64,000 nt of DNA from Arion vulgaris (taxonomy: Eukaryota; Mollusca; Gastropoda; Stylommatophora; Arionidae), in assembly GCA_020796225.1 (NCBI GenBank), contig CM036775.1, forward strand, positions 13,608,671 to 13,672,670, read 5' to 3'. The notes under the pieces are model-generated. The model was not told the DNA's origin and searched no databases. It saw nothing but the letters and a program-made list of their open reading frames with translations. Positions 11,191-20,237 of this stretch are shown piece after piece. Made by a program: the position numbers and the translations under genes. Every line of letters starts with the position of its first letter. Within the stretch, counting starts at the first letter, position 1.

Positions 11191-11525
11191 GTTAGGGTGG
11201 CAAATTGATTGATGATGGTGTTAGGGTGGCAAAGACCTGCTCAGGACAAGCAATTTGATGATGATGGTGTTAGGATGGCAAAGTCCTGCTTAGGACAAGC
11301 AATTTGATGATGATGATGATGATGATGCTAGGATGGCAAAGTCCTGCTCAGGACAAGCAATTTGATGATGATGGTGTTAAAGTGGCAAAGTTCTGCTCAG
11401 GACAAGCAATTTGATGATGATGGTGTTAGGATGGCAAAGTCCTGCTTAGGACAAGAAATTTGATGATGATGGTGTTAGGATAGCAAAGTTCTGCCCAGGA
11501 CAAGCTATTTGATGATGATGTGAAG
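11191..11525 (+). repeat. 49-bp tandem array made from the LINE-D 3' tail
   Basis: Six to seven units of ggtgttaggatggcaaagtc plus ctgctcaggacaagcaattt and (GAT)n, with starts at about 11217, 11266, 11325, 11373, 11422 and 11471. The unit equals the terminal 49 bases of the LINE, so the element's own tail has been reiterated. One unit is lengthened by extra GAT. Confidence 0.9.
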
Positions 11526-12269
11526 TGTTGCAGGACATGGAAGTATTTGGTCTTGGGATGTATGATAGCTGTTATTAGCTTACGTTTATGACATCTTCCC
11601 TCCCGTAATCCAGGTATCCATTATTTTCAACTGGGTTCACTCAAGCGTGTCAGAGTCGGCAAGGCATTTGATAATCGGTCACTTTAGTCATTTGACTAAG
11701 CATTTAAAAATATATTGATTGATTGATTGATTGATCGATTGATATATTTGTAGAGGAACATAGGCATCCTTCCATACTGAAATGAAGAATAATACACAGA
11801 ATGGACATTAAGACTAACATGTAGAAGACATTTGCACACCAAAAGTTGCAGACGTTTAGTAAGAACGCAACGAAGTACGAGAACGTAGAAATTGGACGTA
11901 AGTTGACAACAGGTGACCATGGAGATAGAATCAAGATGACTGACCGAGACAGATAAATTTTTTCCGGAATCCCTAATTCCGTTGTACATGTTGACCTCGA
12001 ATAGTTGAGGACGGAGAACAATGGCGGATTTTGTGTGCTGGTGTTTTCATCATGGTATCTTGACGTCACTAACGGGTTAAGTGTTACAATATTATTATCA
12101 GTGTCGGCTCGTAGTCATTTTTATTGGTGGGGTCGGGCAAATGTTTCGGAAAAATTGTGATTTTTGGAGTATTTACTATTATTTGTCTATTCCGGGAAGT
12201 TATTACCCATTCCCTTTCTCGCTCTTCTCTCTCTCTTCGCACGCGAGCAGGCACAATCACCGTCTAGAC
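11526..12269. other. Region without a convincing gene
   Basis: A 121-codon minus-strand open frame (11704-12069) overlaps an (ATTG)n tract at 11713-11745 and a dispersed repeat at 11985-12095. The latter, with ttgacctcgaatagttgagg and gacggagaacaatggcgg, recurs at 46445-46560. I therefore do not call the ORF. Confidence 0.5.
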
Positions 12270-12328
12270 CAGTGATGGGCAAAGTACGGCCCGCGGGCCA
12301 AGTGCGGCCCTTCGGGGTAGTCAATCCG
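12270..12328 (+). mobile_element. Possible hAT-type terminal relic
   Basis: The sequence cagtgatgggcaaagtacgg followed by a GGCCCGCGGGCC palindrome resembles termini of some hAT elements. It is flanked by the 8-base direct repeat gtctagac (12262-12269 and 12329-12336), the expected target-duplication length. Only 59 bases remain and no inverted terminus is seen on the right. The flanking 8-mer is itself a palindrome, which weakens the argument. Confidence 0.35.
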
Positions 12329-13514
12329 GTCTAGACTCTAGACTGATGTACCAGATTTCCCCATAAATTGTGCTTTCATATGGAAATTTGATTCATGCAG
12401 CCTTAGCATGGGTGTGTTTCGTCACATCTTTAGCGCAATTTAGAGCTCTGATGCTTATCCTTGGGCGATGTGTCCGGTTTAAGCCAGCATTTACTGGGTT
12501 CGCTCTCCGTCAGCCTCGAGCTGTTCCCAGCCGACCTGCAAGGCAGCAGGTTGCTATTTTCTTTTAGAGTAGCTACCTTTAGACAACCTTCCTTCCCGGG
12601 TTGTTGAGCGTCATCTGCCCAGTTTGCCAGTCTTTTTTGGTCTACTTGGTTTGCCTGCGTCAAGTTTTGTGTACAGTTTGCTCCGCTAGACTTTGATTTT
12701 CCCCAATCGAACTACTCGGCAGTAGTAATCTGCGAAAGGAAACGCGGTTATTGTTCTCTGGATAAAGACCCCATCTTCGAGGCTCGCCATCGTTTTGTCC
12801 ACCTCGCGTTTCTTTTTGGTACCCTTTCGCCCATTTCTCCTTGTGCCCTCATCCTCCGACTGGGCCCGCCCCTTTTCATTCCGTCTCTTGTGCTCACATT
12901 GTTCTACTAGGCGACACCTTACACATTTCTCTCTCTCTCACGATCGTTCTTAGGACGCTTTTATCATTCTAATGTGATATATAAATAGCTAAACATCAAG
13001 AACAGATGTATATGCACAATCGTCATAACTTGTTGGAGCTCAGGTTCTTATCCTTTGGTGGTGTGTTCGGTTTTAACCATCTTTTACTAGGTTCGCTCTC
13101 CGATAACCTTTTGCTGCCCCCGGCCAAACCTGCAGGGCAGCAGGTTGCTATTTTCGTTTAGGGCAGCAACCCTTAGACGGCATGCCCTCCCGGGCTTATG
13201 AGCGCCATCTGCCCAGCGAAACCGATCGTTTTATGAACACCTTGGTTTGCCACGTGTTCAGTTTTGTATACGATTTGCTCCGCTAGACTTTGTTTGTCCT
13301 CAATTAAACTACAAGGCAGCAGTAGTTCCCTGCGAGCGAAAACGCGAACTGAATTCGTCTCTGCTGCACTTTCCAGTTTTTTTCTGCATATTCGGTGGTC
13401 TACACACCCTCTGCCTTTTACGTCCGCCGCGCTTTCCACGCTTGCCGCGCCTGCCGTGCTATACTTTTTTGCCCTTCGGCCTTCCCGTGGGCCTAACTGT
13501 GCATTGCTCGCATG

Positions 13515-14113
13515 CGTGCACGCTCTGCCTTGGTGCCAGCTTCATCATTTCCGTCAATTCCAGCCGTGCTCACATTTGCCTGTGCTGTTCCTGTCTAGGG
13601 CTCAACCCAGTTCCCCACCACTGCCATGGGGGCACGTGCTTCGCACCATGTGGACCCACCCATGCATCGTCGGCATGCTTGCTCGTGCTGCCCTGGTGCC
13701 TACTTCACCATTTCCGTCAATTCCAAATATGCGCACATTTGCCTTAGCTGTCCCCGTCTGGGACTCATCCCGGGCCCCTACACCTGTGATGGGGGCACTG
13801 GTTTTGCTCCATGTGGGCCCACCCGTGCGTTCTCGCTCTGCCCTGGTGCCTGCCTTGTCTTCAGCATCAGATTTCGCCGTGCTCACAATTTCTGTGCCTT
13901 TCGTGCCATGCCGTTCTATGCTCGCCAGCCCATCCGTGTGCCCACTATGACATCGCCAGCGTGCGTGCTAGCTCCGCCCTAGTGCCTGGTTGCCATCTGT
14001 TTTTGCAGTGCTCTCATTTGCCGTTGTTGTCTGACTCTGGGGCTTAAAATCGTACCCCCATCCCTGCGATAGGGCCCGAGCTACGCCCTATGTGGGCCCA
14101 CGTGCAGCTAAAC
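13515..14113 (+). repeat. Degenerate repeat of about 150 bp, 4 units
   Basis: Units begin near 13516, 13687, 13835 and 13971 with gctctgccctggtgcc-like phrases, then cttcaccatttccgtcaatt and gctcacatttgcc. Copies differ considerably, so the tandem duplication is old. It forms the body of the inner composite element. Overlapping open frames on both strands reflect GC bias and repeat period. Confidence 0.65.
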
Positions 14114-14164
14114 TCGATTCCCAGCGTACTCGTCGGGCTCAAGAGAGAGGGCTCAAGTGGCAAC

Positions 14165-14465
14165 ATGCACGGGCTCGAGTTTTGCCCACACGGTTCCACG
14201 TTTATCCTTCCAGCTTCTTCCATCGACCGGGAGAGACGAGCATTAATAGTCACTCTGGACATTCGCTCGTCTGTGTTGCGAGCGGATCACATCTAGCTTG
14301 ACTACCTTTGCATCTCTACTTGCACCAAAGTAGTTCTCCCACGGCACCTGCCCTCTTAGCCAGACCTGAACTACCACCTGTTTCCAGGGTCAACACGAGG
14401 AGGTGAGGGCAGGGGATTAGTGCCAGCTCATCAATCCTGGCGCGCCGTTGTTACCTTGCGTCTTT
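14165..14465. repeat. Long direct repeat, first copy
   Basis: About 300 bases alignable with 14810-15120, offset about 645 bases, with many substitutions. It could be an LTR pair, but the intervening 345 bases code for nothing retroviral-like, so I prefer the nested-element reading. Confidence 0.7.
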
Positions 14466-14809
14466 GACCCTTCCCATTTATATATCACTTTTATACCCAT
14501 TTATATATCACTTTGCACAATTTATCATCATTCGGTAGGAACGTTTGCACTGGATTCAAGCCTCTGCTGGGCATTCCGGGTTTTCTGCACAATTGGGTGG
14601 TTCCGCTCACCCCTACGTTTGCTACGCCTTTTCGTTGCTTTATCATCAGCAGTGTGCATGTCTGCCCCCACCGGTGGGCTCTCCTGTGTATCGTCCGTAT
14701 GTGTGGTCGATCTACTTTGGTGTCTGCTCAACATGTTTATCAGTTTTCTCACCGTGATCACATTTACTATGCCTCCGAGACTGTCCTGACACGCAACTGA
14801 ATTTGAGCC

Positions 14810-15120
14810 CACACCTTCGGGCCCAGTTTCTTCTCTGGATGTACTCCTCATCCCTTTATGTTTATTTGTTCAGCTTTGCCCATCGGCCGGGAGAAATGTG
14901 CATTAATAGTCACTCTGGGATTCTGCTCGTCTGTGTTGCGAGCGGATCTCATCTAACGTAACTGCGTCTGCATCACTACTTATACCAGAGTAGCTCTCCT
15001 TCGATCCTTACCCGCTTAGCCAGACATAAACCGTTATGTTTCCAGGGTCACCACGTGGAGGTGGGGTAGGATGTTGGTTAGTACCAGCTCACTAATCCTG
15101 GCACGACGTTGTTCCTATGC
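14810..15120. repeat. Long direct repeat, second copy
   Basis: Partner of 14165-14465. Both copies end with a related phrase, ccagctca.caatcctggc, followed by gttgtt. Confidence 0.7.
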
Positions 15121-15179
15121 GCCGTATACCCCATTATAGTTGCTGTAAAGGATATCCCACATTTTCATCCTTTATGTAG

Positions 15180-15420
15180 TGTACTGTGAAAGAAGTGAAA
15201 TTCTTCCCTTCTCTTGTATTCTTTGCTTGATAACGGCAATTTGGTCGAAACGTTTCTGTGTATTGTCATTGTTTTTGTATGTTGTAAATATTTAGTACTT
15301 TTTAATTTGTTATTGTTAAAAATGTTTTTACAAGTTTCGTTCAACTCAACTGAGTTGACAACTGTACGAAAGAAAATTAGGTACATTTGTACAATCTCAC
15401 CATTAAAAAGGGTAAACTAG
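15180..15420. repeat. Dispersed retroelement-tail-like repeat
   Basis: Contains attctttgcttgataacggc and ggtcgaaacgtttctgtgta, related to 48465-48545 (tcctttgcttgagaaagtct, agtcaaaacgtcactgtata). Such gcttga...cgaaacgt phrases recur in invertebrate retroelement tails. No gene. Confidence 0.45.
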
Positions 15421-15519
15421 CTAACCTAGATCAAGTGACGTCAGTCGACAGATCAGAGTTCACGAGATGCGGTCGAGAGGAACCAAGTTCAAAGGTCCGA
15501 ATGTAGGGCATTTATTGCT

Positions 15520-15745
15520 GTAGACGTCCGCCTGGCCAGCGTGTTCGTAGCGCGTTGGACTGCGGGTGACTAGTCCTCTGTGGTGCGGGTTCATTTCCGC
15601 GGACTGGCAGAAAAGCCCCAGGTTCCCCAGATTCACGGTGTTCGTGGCACCGAACCGAAGGGTTACGATATCCATGGTATCGAGCCGAAGTGCTGAAAGC
15701 TCAAGAGCTTCTAGATCGAAAAAAATAGCTGTAGACAAGATGTAT
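15520..15745 (+). mobile_element. tRNA-like SINE (family VI)
   Basis: The head reads like a tRNA: tagcgcgttggactgcgg as an A-box/D-arm region and gcgggttcatttccgcgg as a B-box/T-arm with a visible GCGG/CCGC stem. The body continues with paired phrases around 'accgaaccgaagggttacga' and ends in a short A-rich run. I do not call a true tRNA because the acceptor stem does not close. Confidence 0.55.
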
Positions 15746-16399
15746 TAATGGGAAGGGACAATTCCCTAAAACTAATCTTATTCTATGATGGTTTGTTATT
15801 TACTAATATTATGTTCTATAATTTTATACTATTTTTATATAAAATTGTGGATTCAATCGATAATTAAACGAACTATTTAATCTAGAGTACTCGTTTATCT
15901 GAGAAGTAGTTTGGCCGCGTAAGAATGAATAAACATGACATAATTGTTTTGGCAAATATCATTGCAATAGCTGTCATAGGTCACAATGTTACATCTTAGA
16001 TACAAAAATTTTAACTCTCCCCAGAAATAGTGTACGCAACAATGCGTGAAGCATTAAATGGAAAATGATGAGTTTGTCTACATTATATTTTAAAATAAAA
16101 ATATGTTATATATTATTATGATTGTTATATTATTCGGATATAATATTTATATTTTAGTGTTATATGTTCAACTTTCAAAGCTAATCGTGTGACAAGTTAA
16201 AAGTAATAATTACGGGAAAATAATTTCTAAAATAATAATAAGTACACGTTAATTATTTTTGGTATTTTAGGTCTGTTCTTACTGGCCCCTAATGACCAGG
16301 GCGTATACTAATTAGGGAGGAAAGATGTTGAATGTAAGATTTCAGACTTTGTATGTCATTTTAGTGTTATATATCAACTTTCAAGGATAATCAGTATCC
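15746..16399. other. AT-rich region with an internal direct repeat
   Basis: A block at about 16155-16330 (gttatatgttcaactttcaa, then gtaataatta..., then ggcccctaatgacca) is repeated at 16365-16400 plus 16552-16680. The second copy is interrupted by the LINE tail at 16400-16551. No gene seen. Confidence 0.65.
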
Positions 16400-16551
16400 C
16401 GTTCCCTTTTGTCCTTCTCTACTTTTTTGCCGTTAGGCGTAGCAGGTTTAGCTGATGATCGGTTTCCGAGATAATGGACTCTCGGACGCTTGATACGCTT
16501 TGGTATTGTGGAGTTTTAAGATGTCTGTAACTCCATCAACCCATTAGTATC
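16400..16551 (-). mobile_element. LINE-B 3' end, about 150 bp
   Basis: Nearly identical in order and content to 39200-39345, the 3' end of the LINE-B copy: cttttgtccttctct, gctgatgatcggtttccg, taagatgtctgtaactccat. It is a severely 5'-truncated insertion that splits the second copy of the AT-rich direct repeat. Confidence 0.8.
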
Positions 16552-16679
16552 CGTTGAAAGTAATAATTATGAACTAATAATATCTAAAATAAGAAGTACA
16601 CGTTATTCAATGTTTTTGATAGGGCCGGGCCCCACTGGTCCTTAATGACGAGCCGCTCCTGATTATTATTAATATAATA

Positions 16680-16834
16680 AAATTCATAAAATCTACTTGG
16701 AAAGTATTCAATTCTTTCTTTTTTTTTCATGTTTGTTGACCTTCAAGCTCTGATATAACCATCAAAAGGCTTGTGTTTTGGTTGAAAAGATGGGCTTTGG
16801 GTTCAATTCTTAAATTGTTCTATATATACTACTT
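16680..16834. other. Short dispersed repeat
   Basis: Contains catgtttgttgaccttcaag and ctctgatataacca, which recur at 46610-46650 and 59990-60030. No gene. Confidence 0.5.
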
Positions 16835-17060
16835 GTTAAACTACTCTTTGTTATCTGTATGTGATCTGAGCCTAAGAGTGATTGCACATTGTGCCAGTTA
16901 TGCGGCTACAAGTAGGACAGACATCCAATTTATGCGACGTTTTTATTCACTAGGATAGCTTCCCTGGGTCCCTACCTCAGTCGCATCTTACGACATGCCT
17001 TGTAGGTCGCAGCGTTACTTTTCTTTTCTCCCCTTGCTGACCCTGGTAATACATGGACGG
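16835..17060 (-). mobile_element. SINE family II copy
   Basis: Matches the better preserved copy at 42960-43229: tgtatgtgatctgagcctaa, ctacaagtaggacagac, ctcttacgacatg-like core (here catcttacgacatgccttg) and taggtcgcagcgttac. The AAG tail is missing. Confidence 0.75.
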
Positions 17061-17089
17061 GCGTTATGTCTTAAAAATATGTTTGATCT

Positions 17090-17453
17090 TGAATCCAAAA
17101 CATAACAAACAAAAGAATACTACCAAAACTTGTATGTATTGTTGAGATTATCATTATTTATATGTATTGTTGAGATTATAAAAACGCAACATTATGAATA
17201 CAACATACATCTTGCATGAATTCGTGCTACCGGTTCGTTTCAACCTCAAACTGGATTTAATCTTTGTGTCCTCATTCTTGACAAAATGTTGAACAAGTAC
17301 ATTTTGAGTATCATCCTGTCACAGTCAGATACAGGGGAGAGAACTAATCTGTGCACTTGACATTAATTATCATTGTCGAAGTGGGGAAGGGGATGTGAGG
17401 ATTAGGGGTGGGTGGAGCACGATGGCTGCACTTTCCTCAATCTGCATTCAGTC
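17090..17453 (+). repeat. Dispersed repeat, left part
   Basis: Aligns with 47815-48100 (gagattataaaaacgcaaca, gaattcgtgctaccggt, gatacaggggagagaactaa). Two SINEs interrupt the copy here, while the 48-kb copy is uninterrupted, so that copy serves as an empty site. Confidence 0.85.
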
Positions 17454-17720
17454 TTCTTCTTCTTCTTTGCTTCTTCTTTGCGTTCGTTCTTTACGACCAA
17501 TTTTAATCACTCTTGTGATATGTTTGATCTTTGATAAGAACGTGTATACGTTGCACATTGGTTTGGTAGGCCCCTAAACGCATAGACTTGTACACGTTTA
17601 GGACATGTGCATCGGATTTCAGCCAAACCTCCTTAGACGCCTCTTACGACATGCTTGGCAGGTAATAGTGGTTCTATTCTTTACACCCCAAATTTGGGCC
17701 CCGGTAACCACTCGGGCGGA
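17454..17720 (-). mobile_element. SINE family I copy with target-site duplication
   Basis: Flanked by attcagtc at 17446-17453 and 17721-17728. On the minus strand it runs from cccgagtggttaccggggcc (A-box-like, as in tRNA-Leu or tRNA-Ser), through a core catgtcgtaagaggcg, to a 3' end cgaacgcaaagaagaag and an (AAG)n tail. The element is absent from the paralogous locus near 48096. Orientation and tail fit LINE-driven insertion. Confidence 0.88.
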
Positions 17721-17754
17721 ATTCAGTCTAAATGTACCGTGTAATGTCAAATAG

Positions 17755-17905
17755 TGGGACGGATTAGCCTAATGCATACAGCACTCGCTTTTCGAATCGT
17801 ACACAAATAGGTTATGAGTTCAATCATAGCCAACCCTAGATAACTAGGCCAGACAGCTGGGTGGGGGTTTCCTGACCTAGATCAGAAAAGGGGCCGGAAA
17901 ATATA
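17755..17905 (+). mobile_element. tRNA-derived SINE (family III)
   Basis: Starts gtgggacggattagcctaat and has a B-box-like gagttcaatc (17816-17825). Same first 15 bases as the reverse copy in the FReD intron at 3840-3993. Absent from the paralogous repeat near 48120. Confidence 0.65.
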
Positions 17906-18334
17906 GATGTTTGATAGAACACTGCAAGTTTTTTGCAATTTTACTCAATTCTGTGAGTCTATGGTTATTTATTGGTGCACAATATTCATAATATTGATAT
18001 TCCTTATTGTTAAACTTAACTTGTTGCATAATATAACCTCGATTTAGTATTTTGTGTTGATTTTAAAATCAATTCGTCTATATACACCAATACTGGAATG
18101 CGAGGTCACGTGGTGTAGTTGGGGTCTGATTTCCCATTATTCGTACCTGAGTCCGAAGGCCCATACGTTTATAGTTGGCTCTGGTTCAATCTTACACTTG
18201 ATGTTCCACAAGCGTGGAAAGGAATTGGCCCTCATACGTACTGCACAATTGGGTCTAGAAATGTGAAGTGACAGGCACTTCGTATCTCATTTTTGAAAAA
18301 GCTACTGGAATTTTTATTTCAATTTGTAGTGTCA
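17906..18334. other. Unassigned region
   Basis: No gene. A phrase at 18101 (aggtcacgtggtgtagttgg) and a later ggttcaatcttac may be a decayed tRNA-type SINE related to that at 45056; the match is weak. Confidence 0.4.
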
Positions 18335-18655
18335 AATCTCCGTACATCATAGACAGAGAAGAGAAGAACTAGATTTCTTCAGATAAAAATCAAAATTAAA
18401 GAAAACTAGCTGATCATACAAATAAGAAAACTGAAGTATTTTGGACATATAAAAAAACACAACGGGTTGTAGCAGCTCAATATGAAAGGATTACTCCTGG
18501 CAAAGAGGATAGGAAGGAGACTACGGAGAAAATGGAATCTGGATGTAACTGATGATTTGATGATGTAACTGCAGAGGCGGGTCATCTGGTCTATTAGAGA
18601 GTGATATTCAGAAGGACTGTAAGGGTGGCAAAGTTCTGCTCAGGACAAGCTATTG
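18335..18655 (+). mobile_element. LINE 3' end fragment (family D)
   Basis: Aligns with 10905-11210: acagagaagagaagaact, gaatctggatgtaactgatg and ggtggcaaagttctgctcag at the 3' end. Frames are broken. Confidence 0.75.
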
Positions 18656-18699
18656 GCACCCGCTACCATTGTCGAGTACATTATTGTTGGTATTGTGTC

Positions 18700-18803
18700 A
18701 ATAAGTGTAAAACATGTTTTACATAGGCAGAGATGACTGTGACTTTTCTGTGGCAGGAGTGGCGGCTCGTGCTTCTCAAAAGCAGGCAAGACTAGTAATA
18801 ATA
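18700..18803 (+). repeat. Diverged 81-bp repeat with leader, left of the mariner
   Basis: Contains ggcggctcgtgcttctcaaa and agcaggcaagactagtaata, matching 1310-1360. The matching right half (tactgatcaaattattgctt and actttattgtagttc) resumes at 22449, so the mariner nest sits in this repeat. Confidence 0.8.
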
Positions 18804-18889
18804 CGAGGGAAGTCAATAGTAAGCCACAAATGGCTGTAGAAAAATAATAAACATGATAACAACTTGAAACCAGTTTATTTTTACATACA

Positions 18890-19480
18890 TTGTTCCTTAT
18901 TTCTCAACATATTTCACCAAATTGATGCCTTATCCTGTTTCAATCTCCAAACGTGCATGAATCAGGCTTGTTTTCTAACCACGTTTTCACTTCACATTCA
19001 ACTTGATTCGAACGAAATCTCGCCAAGGTGGGTTTCAGTGGACCAAAAGGTGAAATCGTTAGTGTCGGGACGTAAGGTTGATGTTCCGAACTTTCACCGT
19101 AGTTGGTTATTTTCCTGAGTTAATCGAGCCGATGTGTTGGCATTGTCATGAAGAAGCAACACTCCTGAGTCAGCAGTCCTGCCTTTTCGAATTGCATCAT
19201 GAAGCATCGATAACTTCGCAGATGATTCAGAATTCACATTGTCACCTTTCTTCTGAAATTTGTTAAAACACTCATTGACAATCCAGAACACTGTCAGCAT
19301 GACTTTCCGCTGATGGGTAACCTGAATTTTTGACACAAGGAGAAGAAGATGTTCCCACTGTATGAAGCGCTTGATTCGAGCTGGAGTGATGCACCCATGA
19401 TTCATCCTCAGTAACAATCCTGTTCAGCATGTCTTCTCCATCTTCGTATCGACAGAGATGACGCAAGGACACTTTCTTCA
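18890..19480 (-). pseudogene. Mariner transposase 3' half, left arm
   Basis: Minus strand reads SLRHLCRYEDGEDMLNRIV, then TEDESWVHH (first catalytic Asp region), then phrases such as VLLLHDNANTSARLTQENN (second Asp region) in other frames. It is an inverted, more decayed counterpart of the right arm. The N-terminal DNA-binding part is absent. Confidence 0.8.
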
Positions 19481-19529
19481 ATTGTGCTCAATGTGGTTAC
19501 CCAGACAATTGAAGGAGGAACACAAAATT

Positions 19530-20185
19530 TACCGATTTGGCCTGTCCTTGCGTCATCTCTGTCGATACGAAGATGAAGGAGAAGACATGCTGAACAGGAT
19601 TGTTACTGGGGATGAATCATGGGTGCATCACTACCAGCTCGAATCAAAGCGTGCTTCAATACAGTGGAAACATCTTTCTTCGCCTTGTGTCAAAAATTCA
19701 AGGTTACGCCATCAGCAGGGAAAGTCATGCTGACGGTGTTCTGGAATTGTCAGGAGTACTTTAACCAATTTCAAGAAGAAAGGTGACAATGTGAATTCTG
19801 AATCATACTGCGAAGTTCTATCGATGCTTCATGATGCAATTCGAAAAAAAGGCCTAGGACTGCTGACTACAGGAGTGTTGCTTCTTCATGACAATGCCAG
19901 ACCACATACGGCTCGATTAACTCAGGAGAAAATTAACCAACTACGGTGGAAAGTTTTGGAACATCAACCTTACAGTCCCGACTTAACCCCTAACGATTTC
20001 CACCTTTTTGGTCCACTGAAACCCACCTTGGCGGGAGACATTTCGCGAATGACGCCGAAGTTGAATGTGAAGTGAAAACGTGGTTTAGAAAACAGAGCCC
20101 GCAGTTCTATGCAGCCGGTTTGGGAGGATTGATAAAATGATGGGATAAGTGCATCAATGTTGGTGGAAATTATGTTGAGAAATAA
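19530..20185 (+). pseudogene. Mariner (DD34D) transposase 3' half, right arm
   Basis: Reads SLRHLCRYEDEGEDMLNRIV, GDESWVHHYQLESKRAS, QWKHLSSP, then after frameshifts VLLLHDNARPHTARLTQE and HQPYSPDLTPNDFHLFGPLK. The first Asp is in GDESW, the second in HDNARP, the third in PNDF; 34 residues separate the last two, the DD34D signature of mariner. The frame ends at TAA 20183-20185, close to the terminal repeat. The N-terminal helix-turn-helix is missing because the palindrome junction cuts it off, and at least three frameshifts are present. Confidence 0.85.
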
Positions 20186-20237
20186 AGGAACAATGTATGT
20201 ATAAAAATAAACTGGTTTCAAGTTGTTATCATGTTTA

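Larger units (their letters stand above)
12430..15120 (-). mobile_element. GC-rich composite element, apparently nested copies
   Basis: Two head sequences (12430-12700 and 13030-13320) share gatgtgtccggtt-type sequence, gggttcgctctccg, cctgcagggcagcaggttgc and agcgccatctgcccag. Two tail sequences (14165-14465 and 14810-15120) share cattaatagtcactctgg, gtctgtgttgcgagcggatc and tttccagggtca. The order head-head-body-tail-tail is what one copy inserted into another would give. The head is the reverse complement of a sequence at 22620-22720 and 63590-63680 (ctggctgaaaccggacacat). Open frames here are GC-driven and unconvincing. Confidence 0.6.

Noticed and set aside
11704..12069. 121-codon minus-strand ORF
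   Set aside because: Overlaps an (ATTG)n tract and a dispersed repeat also found at 46445-46560; no recognisable domain.
13247..13950. Overlapping ORFs of 166 and 228 codons
   Set aside because: GC-rich repeat region open on several frames of both strands; no family motif, and the units are diverged without regard to codon position.
14165..15120. LTR pair of a retrotransposon
   Set aside because: The direct repeats enclose only 345 bases without gag or pol motifs, no primer-binding site was recognised, and duplicated heads upstream are better explained by nesting.
15215..15275. Hammerhead ribozyme in the tail-like repeat (ttgataa...cgaaac)
   Set aside because: The core is degenerate and the would-be stem II arms do not pair in this copy or in the related copy at 48470.
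15520..15600. Functional tRNA gene
   Set aside because: A and B boxes are visible but the acceptor stem does not close and the body continues as a SINE; the same holds for 17755, 45056 and 46964.
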